A DNA stretch of 64,000 nucleotides from Alteromonas macleodii ATCC 27126 (GTDB lineage: Bacteria > Pseudomonadota > Gammaproteobacteria > Enterobacterales > Alteromonadaceae): NCBI RefSeq assembly GCF_000172635.2, contig NC_018632.1, positions 434,001-498,000 on the forward strand. Direction: 5' to 3'. This document shows positions 57,107 through 64,000 of this stretch, in pieces. Each line of letters begins with the position of its first letter. Position 1 is the stretch's first letter. Made by a program: the position numbers and the translations under genes. The notes under the pieces were generated by a model. It was not told the DNA's origin. It saw nothing but the letters and a program-made list of their open reading frames with translations, and did no database searches.

Positions 57107-57826
57107 CTAGCGCTTCTTCTTTTTTGGTTTGAAGCGCTTATATAAAAGCGCAACACCTGTAAGGGTGAACAAAAAGGCGCTGCCCGAAAAAGCAATTAAC
57201 CACGGCGTGTTAAAGTTACTTCTGTCCTTGTAATCCATTATGTGCAACATCCACATAAAATCAAACAGCCGCCATGTGTCGGTACGTACGCGCAGAACAC
57301 TGCCAGTGTTTGGGTCGATATAAAACCGCGAATTTAGGTCGTCATCGAAGTTTACCTGCCATAATGGCGCAGACAGGTTTTGCACTTCTTGAGGCAACAC
57401 GCTTAATAGCCGGGTCTCACCAATATCGCCAGTACCTGCGTATTGCCCTTTTGCTGCTTTACGAATAGCGCTTTCTTGCATGGTTTGCAAAGCTTCACCT
57501 GTTAATGCGCTGTAGCGATAGGCAATGTTGTCATCCACGACATGATAAACAGGAATAGCATCAAGCGTGTTTGGGTCAGCATGGTCTACTTCATTTATAC
57601 GGTGAGTAAGTGAAAGTACGGCAGCGCTACTGTGGTGGCGCAAAATGTCTGAAGGGGTAACCGTAACGTTGTGCCACGACGTAGTGACGGCGTGTTTTAA
57701 GTGGTTGCCTCTTACTTCATCGATAGGTAACCACGCCATAACCAGACCACTTAAGAACCATAGACCAATTTGAATGAACAGTATTAAGCCCAGGTAGTTG
57801 TGCGCTTTGCGCATAAATTTCATCAT
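57107..57826 (-). CDS. PepSY-associated membrane protein
   Basis: A 239-residue inner-membrane protein with an N-terminal helix (YLGLILFIQIGLWFLSGLVMAWLP), a periplasmic PepSY-like domain and a C-terminal helix (PWLIAFSGSAFLFTLTGVALLYKRF) ended by a basic tail. The conserved WMLHIMDY, PNTGSVLRVRTDTWRLFDFMW and RKAHNYLGL parts match PepSY-TM proteins, some linked to siderophore iron reduction. The frame runs to a TTG at 57850. I prefer the ATG at 57826 (MMKFMRKAHNYLG), although no ribosome site is strong. Its role here is not known. It is convergent with the VOC gene and divergent from the NYN gene. Confidence 0.82.
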   Translation of the reverse strand: MMKFMRKAHNYLGLILFIQIGLWFLSGLVMAWLPIDEVRGNHLKHAVTTSWHNVTVTPSDILRHHSSAAVLSLTHRINEVDHADPNTLDAIPVYHVVDDNIAYRYSALTGEALQTMQESAIRKAAKGQYAGTGDIGETRLLSVLPQEVQNLSAPLWQVNFDDDLNSRFYIDPNTGSVLRVRTDTWRLFDFMWMLHIMDYKDRSNFNTPWLIAFSGSAFLFTLTGVALLYKRFKPKKKKR

Positions 57827-57903
57827 CAGGTTTTTTGGTTTTATTATCAAAAGGCTATAACATCAGAAAACAATAACCGAGTAAACCGAAGAAGAGGGCG
57901 GTT

Positions 57904-58374
57904 TTGAATAAAGCATTAGTGCTGGTAGACGTACAAAATGTGTATTACACCTGCCGTCAGGCGTACAAACGTAACTTTAATTACAACCAGTTTTGGCGTG
58001 AACTTACCTACAATTTAGACATAGCACATGCTTTTGCATACGCCATAGACAGGGGTGACAGCAAGCAACGTGAATTTCAAAACATTCTTCGTGCTATTGG
58101 GTTTGAAGTAAAGTTAAAGCCTTTCATTCAACGTGCTGACGGCTCGGCGAAAGGTGATTGGGATGTAGGTATAACAGTAGATGCACTTGAACACGCCGAC
58201 GATGTTGATGAGATCATTTTGGTGTCGGGCGACGGCGATTTCGATATTCTTGTAAACGCCCTTAAAGCAAAAGGGAAAACCGTAACGGTGTACGGTGTTC
58301 CTGCATTAACGGCTGAAAGTATTCAAAAAGTGGCGTCTAAGTACGTGCCTATCGACGCCACGCTGTTGTTGTAG
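57904..58374 (+). CDS. NYN domain (LabA-like) protein, probable ribonuclease
   Basis: A 156-residue PIN-like NYN domain of the LabA/DUF88 type. Acidic catalytic residues are seen in LVLVDVQNVYYT (first Asp), KGDWDVGITVDAL (second, third) and LVSGDGDFDILVNAL (fourth). NYN proteins are metal-dependent RNases or associated with RNA processing. The start is TTG at 57904 with AGAGGGCGG nearby upstream. The protein has no membrane part. It stands alone, divergent from the PepSY gene. Confidence 0.9.
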   Translation: MNKALVLVDVQNVYYTCRQAYKRNFNYNQFWRELTYNLDIAHAFAYAIDRGDSKQREFQNILRAIGFEVKLKPFIQRADGSAKGDWDVGITVDALEHADDVDEIILVSGDGDFDILVNALKAKGKTVTVYGVPALTAESIQKVASKYVPIDATLLL

Positions 58375-58474
58375 TTTTCAGCTTGTACTTTGTTCAAGGC
58401 TGAACTAATCACGCTGAGCCCCCAAACCTCCGCTAATGTGGCTCAGCTAACAGCCCTGTGCTGATAAGGCTGTA

Positions 58475-60193
58475 CTAATATGGTTGTACTAGGCTCTTAC
58501 CTCGTCCGCTTTTTTCAGATGCGGCTTCTACACCCTCTTTAGTACGCTTAATTAAATGCACATCACCAAAGCGACGGTTATCTATGGTATAGCCCATTGC
58601 TTTAAGCTCATTTACCGTTGCCTCTGTAAACCCGTCGTGCATACGAATGGTGTCTTTGGGCAATAGCTGGTGATGAAAACGTGGTGAGTTCACGGCCTCT
58701 TCAGCGCTCATATCGTAAAGCAGGGCATTCAATAGCGACTGAGTTACTGACGAAATAATGGTAGTGCCGCCAGGAGAGCCTGTTACCAGTACCACTTGGT
58801 CGTCTTTAGTGACCAGCGTTGGCGTCATAGAAGACAGCATGCGCTTGTAAGGTTCAATAGCATTCGCCTCACCACCCACTGCGCCAAAGAAGTTAGGCAC
58901 GCCAGGCTTAGCACTAAAATCGTCCATTTCATCATTCAACAAAAAGCCAGCGCCAGTCACAACAACACCGCTACCAAACGTAAGGTTGATGGTCGTTGTA
59001 TTGGCAACCGCGTTACCCCATCTGTCCATAATGGAGAAGTGTGTTGTATCTTCGCTTTCTTTTAAACCAGGCTTAACGCTTGGGGTATCAGAAATACTGG
59101 TAGGCTGAATATCTGCTGCGCGTTGAGTAATATAGTTAGCGTCAGTAAGCGCTTTTACCGGAACACTAACAAAGTCAGGATCGCCCATGTATTCAGCGCG
59201 GTCGGCAAACACGCGCTTACCTATTTCAGACATAACGTGAATGTATTCAGTACTGTTTTGCGCTGGCAAGTCGTGCGTTGCGTCATAGGCTTCTAGCATG
59301 CCAATCCACTGGGCAACGGCAACACCACCAGAGCTTGGAGGAGGTGCGGTCACCAGCTCATAACCTTGCCAGTTTAGGTGAAGAGGTTTGCGCCACACTG
59401 CTTTGTAAGCCAGTAAGTCTTCATAGGTAATAAGTCCGCCGTTTTGCTGCATAAAATCAACAATATGCTTTGCTACATCGCCTTTATAAAAGCCATCCTT
59501 TCCCTGTTGCTGAATAGCTTTAAGCGTTTTCGCTAGCTCTGGCTGTTTGAAGGTAGTGCCTGCTTTAGCGTGTGCAAAATACTCGCTAAAGTTGTTATTG
59601 ATAGCTGCTTCTTTGGTACGCTCAATATAGTGATCAATGTTATTGGCCAGCTTCTCGTGAACCACAAAACCTTGCTCGGCCAAATCAACGGCTGGTGCGA
59701 GTAGACGCTCCCAATCCAATGTGCCGTATTTTTTATGCGCGGCCCACATACCAGCAACGGTACCAGGAATGCCAGACGCTTTAGCCCCAAACAAAGACTC
59801 GTACGGTTTTACGTCACCTTGCTCGTCAAGATACATATCGCGATGCGCATTTTCAGGTGCCATTTCACGGTAATCTAAAAAGTCGGTGTTATCTTCAAAC
59901 TTTATTGTCATAAAGCCGCCACCGCCTACGTTGCCCGCCTCAGGTAGAGTAACAGCCAAGACAAACTGTGCCGTAATAGCAGCGTCAATTGCGTTACCAC
60001 CTTCTTGGAGTACCTGCATTGCAGCATCGGCACTGTAGCTGTCAGGCATGGCAACGGCCTGTTGGCTAAGCCCTACTGTATTGTTGCTAGCACTATCAAC
60101 AGGGGGATTTGGCGCATGGGAACATGCTGCCACTACTGAAATAAATGCCACTATTACCGAGATAAACCCGACGTTAGCTATCCGCTTTTTCAT
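58475..60193 (-). CDS. ggt: gamma-glutamyltransferase (lipoprotein)
   Basis: A 572-residue Ntn-type hydrolase that cleaves glutathione and gamma-glutamyl amides in the periplasm. An N-terminal lipobox VVAACSH suggests membrane attachment, unlike E. coli Ggt, which is soluble. The proenzyme cuts itself before the catalytic Thr in ESEDTTHFSIMDRWGNAV (about residue 390). Substrate-site parts: LPEAGNVGGGGFM, LDYREMAPENAHRDM, PPPSSGGVAVAQWIGMLE and GSPGGTTIISSVTQSLLN. The ATG follows AAGGAG. NhaC-type antiporter lies upstream on the same strand. Confidence 0.95.
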   Translation of the reverse strand: MKKRIANVGFISVIVAFISVVAACSHAPNPPVDSASNNTVGLSQQAVAMPDSYSADAAMQVLQEGGNAIDAAITAQFVLAVTLPEAGNVGGGGFMTIKFEDNTDFLDYREMAPENAHRDMYLDEQGDVKPYESLFGAKASGIPGTVAGMWAAHKKYGTLDWERLLAPAVDLAEQGFVVHEKLANNIDHYIERTKEAAINNNFSEYFAHAKAGTTFKQPELAKTLKAIQQQGKDGFYKGDVAKHIVDFMQQNGGLITYEDLLAYKAVWRKPLHLNWQGYELVTAPPPSSGGVAVAQWIGMLEAYDATHDLPAQNSTEYIHVMSEIGKRVFADRAEYMGDPDFVSVPVKALTDANYITQRAADIQPTSISDTPSVKPGLKESEDTTHFSIMDRWGNAVANTTTINLTFGSGVVVTGAGFLLNDEMDDFSAKPGVPNFFGAVGGEANAIEPYKRMLSSMTPTLVTKDDQVVLVTGSPGGTTIISSVTQSLLNALLYDMSAEEAVNSPRFHHQLLPKDTIRMHDGFTEATVNELKAMGYTIDNRRFGDVHLIKRTKEGVEAASEKSGRGKSLVQPY

Positions 60194-60269
60194 TACAAAC
60201 TCCTTGTTACAGACATTGCTAAACCTTTGCGATTAGCAACTGACTTCCAGCAAGCTTTAATCAACGGCA

Positions 60270-61646
60270 TTAACCAAGCATGATCAAGCTTGCTACAAAA
60301 TAGGCAATAAGCGTAAGTGCGCCCGCAAATAGTGCGTAGGGAAACTGAGTTTTAACGTGCGTTAATACGTCAGTACCTGCTGCTAGCGAAGATACGGCAG
60401 TAGTGTCGGAAATAGGTGAACAGTGATCGCCAAATATGCCGCCCCCCAAAATAGCGCCAATGACCAGTGAAGGGGGTAACCCTAAACTTTGAATCAACGG
60501 CACACCAATAGGAATTAGGATGGCGAATGTGCCCCATGACGTGCCTGTGGTAAACGACATGATCGCTCCGGCAATAAATAGCATGGGAACAATAAGCACT
60601 AAAGGAAGATACTCTCCCACTATGCCCGCGACAAACACGCCCGTTCCAAGCACCTTAAGGCTATTGCCTAAGGTTAACGACAGTAACACTATGGTTACTA
60701 GAGGAAGTAGTTCACCCATCCCTTTAAAACCAATTTCTACCGCTTCCTTGTGGGTAAAACGTTTGTGGATTAAGAGCTGGCCATAGGCAATGGCAGTGGC
60801 TAAAGCAGTAGCGTAAAGTACAGATTTGCTCCCGCTGCCTTCAGACAATACCCCATTACCTGTCCAGAACATGAAGCCAACCATGCTTAATACCATTATT
60901 ATTAGCGGTACCAACATAAAACGTGCCTTGGTGGCAGGTTCCGTAGTTTGGTTAACCTCTACATGCGTGAGTGCTTTTTCTTCCTCAGCCATGGGGCCGT
61001 GCACTTTGTCAGCGGAAATAGTGTAGGCCACAATAAGTAAGGTGAAGATAGCGTAAAAGTTAAAAAATACGCTGCCCCATAAAATTGAGGCTGACGAAGC
61101 TGGTAGCTCGTATGCATCGAGCAGGCTGAGTATAAATGCCCCCCAGCCGTTCAATAAAATCAAAATGCAAACGGGCGCGCTGGTGGAGTCGATGATGTAG
61201 GCTAAGCGCGCGCGGCTCATGCCGAAACGGTCAAACAGACCTCGGGCGAATATGCCGGCAGTGAGCACACTTAAGTTTGATTCTATGAATACAGCGATGC
61301 CAGTGAACATGGTCAAGCCGCCAACTTGTTTGCGACTCTTCGCTACCCCTTTGTTTACTAGAAAGTTGACCGTTGCCGTTACTCCGCCAGAGTCACGTAT
61401 AAATGCGAGCAACGCGCCCACTAGTACAGAGAAAATAAGCACCCGTGTATTGCCCGGACTCGCGGCGGTATCAACCACGCGCTCTATGGCATTAATGGGC
61501 GCCATATAGCTGCTAGCGATATCAGCATTTACCAAAATTAACGCTTCCGCGCACAAAACAGCCAGCGCTAATGCGAGTATGACTTCTTTTTTCCAAAAGA
61601 CGACGGCAATAGCCACAAGAGGGGGGATGACTGACATCCAATCCAT
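60270..61646 (-). CDS. NhaC-family Na+/H+ antiporter
   Basis: A 458-residue integral membrane protein with 10-12 helices and the NhaC-type signature parts FSVLVGALLAFIRDSGG, IFARGLFDRFGMSRARLAYIIDSTSAPVCILILLNGWGAF, SFTTGTSWGTFAILIPIGVPL and GGGIFGDHCSPISDTTAVSSLAAGTD. The last motif is the strongest for the family. Transport of Na+ for H+ or of small acids (malate, lactate, as in MleN) is possible. The frame begins at a TTG at 61658; the ATG at 61646 has GGAAAGAAGT just upstream. It lies upstream of ggt on the same strand, 76 bases apart. Confidence 0.9.
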   Translation of the reverse strand: MDWMSVIPPLVAIAVVFWKKEVILALALAVLCAEALILVNADIASSYMAPINAIERVVDTAASPGNTRVLIFSVLVGALLAFIRDSGGVTATVNFLVNKGVAKSRKQVGGLTMFTGIAVFIESNLSVLTAGIFARGLFDRFGMSRARLAYIIDSTSAPVCILILLNGWGAFILSLLDAYELPASSASILWGSVFFNFYAIFTLLIVAYTISADKVHGPMAEEEKALTHVEVNQTTEPATKARFMLVPLIIMVLSMVGFMFWTGNGVLSEGSGSKSVLYATALATAIAYGQLLIHKRFTHKEAVEIGFKGMGELLPLVTIVLLSLTLGNSLKVLGTGVFVAGIVGEYLPLVLIVPMLFIAGAIMSFTTGTSWGTFAILIPIGVPLIQSLGLPPSLVIGAILGGGIFGDHCSPISDTTAVSSLAAGTDVLTHVKTQFPYALFAGALTLIAYFVASLIMLG

Positions 61647-61842
61647 ACTTCTTTCCAAACTTAAATTTATGTGTGCCTAGGACTTGTTGAGCTTTGATAA
61701 GTTACTACGCTCTACTTGCCCTATAGGTATGTCTATTTGCGTAAGAGAATGTGTGATTGCAGTTCAAAGTTGGCGAACATGCTTCTCTCATTTATGCTAG
61801 CGTACCGTATTGTGCTTCGTGTTACCAAGGATTAGATAAACA

Positions 61843-63816
61843 TTGTTATTCCAGCAAGTTATTTGTAAAAAACGTGCTTCATTGATGGGCCTTAGCGCTA
61901 TCTTGTCAGGCATACTCATTTTATTAAGTGCTTCACTGTTTACTGCTAGCGCAACCGCTCAATCTGAAAGTGCTAACGCTTCGAATAATCCTAAGCCCAG
62001 CGCTGATGCCGAAACAATTCGCGCTGTAAAAAACATGCTCGGGCAAAAAATCATTTTGGATTTTCGCTATTTCTGTGAAGACAATACGCCGTCTTCGCGC
62101 TGCCGTACGCCCATGACCGTAATTCCACCGTCACTTTTAAATGTGCTTAGTACGCACAACATCGGCGGTGTTATTTTGTTTTCAGAGAACATTCAAAATA
62201 CCGAGCAGTTAATTACGCTCAATTACACCATGCAGCAGCATATGGTAAAAGCAGGTCGTCAGCCGTTATTTATTGCTGTCGATCAAGAAGGGGGCAGAGT
62301 AGCAAGGTTGCCTTCAGACATGCTCTCGCCGTTTGCGGGTAACATGGCCATTGGCGCCACTTTTCATCAGCGAGGCAGCGCATTTGCGCAAAGTGTGGCA
62401 TCTCATATTGGCCAAACGCTTTTACCGCTGGGAATAAACACCAATTTTGCGCCGTCGGTTGATGTAAATAGCGAGCCGAAGAACCCCGTTATTAACGTAC
62501 GCAGCTTTTCGGAAAATCCAGAGCAGGTAGCCGCACTCGGGCAGACATTTGTCAGTGCTATGCAAAGTACAGGTGTAATGAGCGCTATCAAACATTTTCC
62601 AGGCCATGGTGATACCCATGTAGATAGCCACAGTGGCCTGCCGCAAGTAACGCATAGCAAAGCGCAAGCTATGGCGGGTGACATCCTTCCTTTTGCGAAT
62701 ATCATTAATAGTGCAACGCCTCCTGCAATGGTAATGAGTGCACACATTCAGTACCCGTCTTTAGACGATACGACAATTATTGATAAGCATGGTAAGTCAC
62801 AAATAGTTCCTGCTACTTTGTCGAAGAAGATACTAAGCAATTTGCTTCGCAACCAATTAGGATATCAAGGCCTTATCGTTACTGACGCGTTAGACATGGC
62901 AGGTATTACTCAGTTTTTCTCCCATGAAGAAGCATTAGTCAGTGCATTCAGCGCAGGTGCTGATATTGCGCTTATGCCGTTCACCATAAGAAACCAAGAC
63001 GACATAAAAAAGTTCGCGTTACTTTTGGATAATGCAGCAAATCGAATGTCGGAAAGCGCTTTCTTGAAAGCGTCTCATAATCGTATTATTAAGGCAAAAC
63101 AGCGCTTTGCTTTGCAAAGTTTTATTTCCAAGCCCATGTCATGGTGGCTCAATGAAGCGAAAGAAAATGCTTCAATGAATAACCCTAACAGTTTGAAAAA
63201 CAGAGGAATTCAAATTGAGAAAGCGCTTTCTAAATCGTCAGTTTCTGTACTCTTCGGGAAGGATGAGTTGCCAATAACTTCAAATCGCTGGTTGGCGCTT
63301 ATGCCAGACGCAGCAAGATGTTTAGCATTTGAAGCCGCGCTTACACGCGCACGTTCCAACTTCAACAATAAGACTCTGCAGTTTGCGTGTTTGCCGTTAA
63401 CTGCGTTACCTAAAACCCAATTAGCAATGAATCTACTAAAACAAGCTGACGTGCTGGTGGTTGGTAATATTAGTCCGCTACATGCTAACTATGAATTAGG
63501 AGGAGTCGATTTACCTGAGCATGTGAAACGACGCGCAAGCGAGACTGAGGTGATGGCATTTAGCAAAAAAATAATGGTTGCTGCGAAAGCACAGAATAAA
63601 ACCGTGGTCTTTGCTCCACTGCGCATGCCATATAAAGCGCATGACGTGAAAGAGCTAGCCGATGTTGCTATTGCTACATTTAGTTATGCGGTGAACATTA
63701 TACAGCAAAGTGATAAAGAAAATCAGCACGTTACGAGCTATAGTCTTAATGCTTTGGTTGATGTAATACTTGGTAGCGCGCTCGCTGAGGGACGGTCACC
63801 TGTTTCGTTGAAATAG
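61843..63816 (+). CDS. secreted GH3 family beta-N-acetylhexosaminidase-like enzyme
   Basis: A 657-residue exported protein with an N-terminal signal peptide (LSASLFTASATAQ). The GH3 catalytic TIM barrel is recognised from FIAVDQEGGRVARLPSD, IGQTLLPLGINTNFAPSVDVNSEPKNPVINVRSFSENP and IKHFPGHGDTHVDSHSGLP (about residue 249; the His/Asp loop of NagZ). The nucleophile Asp is in LIVTDALDMAGI (about 346). A C-terminal domain of about 230 residues extends beyond the size of NagZ (about 340). It is likely extracytoplasmic, cutting GlcNAc from peptidoglycan or chitin fragments. The start could be TTG at 61843 or ATG at 61885; the former keeps the KKR of the signal n-region. Confidence 0.88.
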   Translation: MLFQQVICKKRASLMGLSAILSGILILLSASLFTASATAQSESANASNNPKPSADAETIRAVKNMLGQKIILDFRYFCEDNTPSSRCRTPMTVIPPSLLNVLSTHNIGGVILFSENIQNTEQLITLNYTMQQHMVKAGRQPLFIAVDQEGGRVARLPSDMLSPFAGNMAIGATFHQRGSAFAQSVASHIGQTLLPLGINTNFAPSVDVNSEPKNPVINVRSFSENPEQVAALGQTFVSAMQSTGVMSAIKHFPGHGDTHVDSHSGLPQVTHSKAQAMAGDILPFANIINSATPPAMVMSAHIQYPSLDDTTIIDKHGKSQIVPATLSKKILSNLLRNQLGYQGLIVTDALDMAGITQFFSHEEALVSAFSAGADIALMPFTIRNQDDIKKFALLLDNAANRMSESAFLKASHNRIIKAKQRFALQSFISKPMSWWLNEAKENASMNNPNSLKNRGIQIEKALSKSSVSVLFGKDELPITSNRWLALMPDAARCLAFEAALTRARSNFNNKTLQFACLPLTALPKTQLAMNLLKQADVLVVGNISPLHANYELGGVDLPEHVKRRASETEVMAFSKKIMVAAKAQNKTVVFAPLRMPYKAHDVKELADVAIATFSYAVNIIQQSDKENQHVTSYSLNALVDVILGSALAEGRSPVSLK

Positions 63817-63910
63817 GTGGCCACGCGAAAGCAGAGACCAAGACCAAAGATATTGCCCATTTAAGTGCGAACAAAGAGCCATTTCAAAAGCCATTTCAAA
63901 AGGAAGTATC

Positions 63911-64000
63911 GTGAATACAACAAATACATCAGGTGCTACGCAAACTTCATTAGTCGATACGGGATTAAGTGCGTTGTTCCCTTTTGTTCCGCTTCTTGTC
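63911..64000 (+). CDS. start of an unidentified membrane protein, 3' truncated
   Basis: A GTG at 63911, with AGGAAG eight bases upstream, opens a frame reading MNTTNTSGATQTSLVDTGLSALFPFVPLLV to the window end. The polar start followed by a hydrophobic stretch suggests a membrane transporter, but 30 codons are not enough to name it. Its place 94 bases after the GH3 gene hints at co-transcription and perhaps sugar uptake, which is inference. Confidence 0.5.
   Translation, partial: MNTTNTSGATQTSLVDTGLSALFPFVPLLV

Overview
The window is chromosomal DNA of a marine gammaproteobacterium, most likely Alteromonas or a close relative. Base composition is about 45% GC and genes are densely packed. Several gene orders match those of enteric and Alteromonadales core genomes: yibN-grxC-secB-gpsA beside envC-yibQ; psd and rsgA divergent from orn followed by tRNA-Gly; maoP next to acetolactate synthase; tatABC-tatD-hemB; gppA-rhlB divergent from trxA-rho; purE-purK; a DUF2065 gene before purA. 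A 1028-residue TonB-dependent receptor, a Dps protein, a PCu(A)C protein and several secreted or periplasmic hydrolases fit a marine copiotroph. The genus is inferred from gene content and order; no marker gene was aligned.

Layout. 1-6.1 kb: partial alpha/beta hydrolase, trmL, then a macA-macB-outer membrane factor efflux operon ended by a terminator. 6.2-9.0 kb: a His-rich secreted protein facing the minus-strand yibN-grxC-secB-gpsA cluster. 9.2-12.0 kb: envC, yibQ and a MerC-domain membrane protein with a Zur-type operator. 12.1-16.6 kb: the minus-strand psd, DMT exporter and glycerophosphodiesterase genes, rsgA, and divergent orn. 16.7-17.2 kb: two tRNA-Gly(GCC) genes followed by tandem repeats that each carry the 3' end of the tRNA. 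17.8-24.7 kb: TonB receptor, DUF4442 protein, maoP, ilvIH. 24.7-31.6 kb: an outer-membrane-like protein, tatABC, a small secreted protein, tatD, a 7TMR-DISM diguanylate cyclase and hemB. 31.6-36.5 kb: ppx/gppA, a frameshifted rhlB, trxA, rho. 36.7-45.4 kb: M20 peptidase, hybrid histidine kinase, nhaA, purEK, tRNA-Thr, PCu(A)C protein, dps. 45.5-54.9 kb: sugar dehydrogenase, S9 peptidase, Mpo1-like protein, TPR-thioredoxin, a STAS-like protein, a PLP enzyme, a DUF2065 gene and purA. 55.2-64 kb: an ALDH-VOC pair, PepSY protein, NYN protein, gamma-glutamyltransferase, NhaC-type antiporter, a secreted GH3 enzyme and the start of one more gene.

Most of the window is housekeeping. Themes are envelope and division (EnvC, Tat, Psd, SecB, MacAB), RNA metabolism (Orn, RsgA, TrmL, RhlB, Rho), redox and metal homeostasis (TrxA, GrxC, TPR-thioredoxin, Dps, PCuAC, MerC/Zur) and purine, branched-chain amino acid and haem synthesis. 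No prophage, IS transposase, CRISPR array or defence island was seen. The most unusual features are the tRNA-Gly 3'-end repeat array (16.9-17.24 kb), a single-base frameshift in rhlB (33.70 kb), a near-perfect Zur box before the MerC-domain gene (11.54 kb), a palindrome upstream of maoP (21.65 kb) and a possible MITE-like element (46.76-46.86 kb). I did not find a clearly new multi-gene system.
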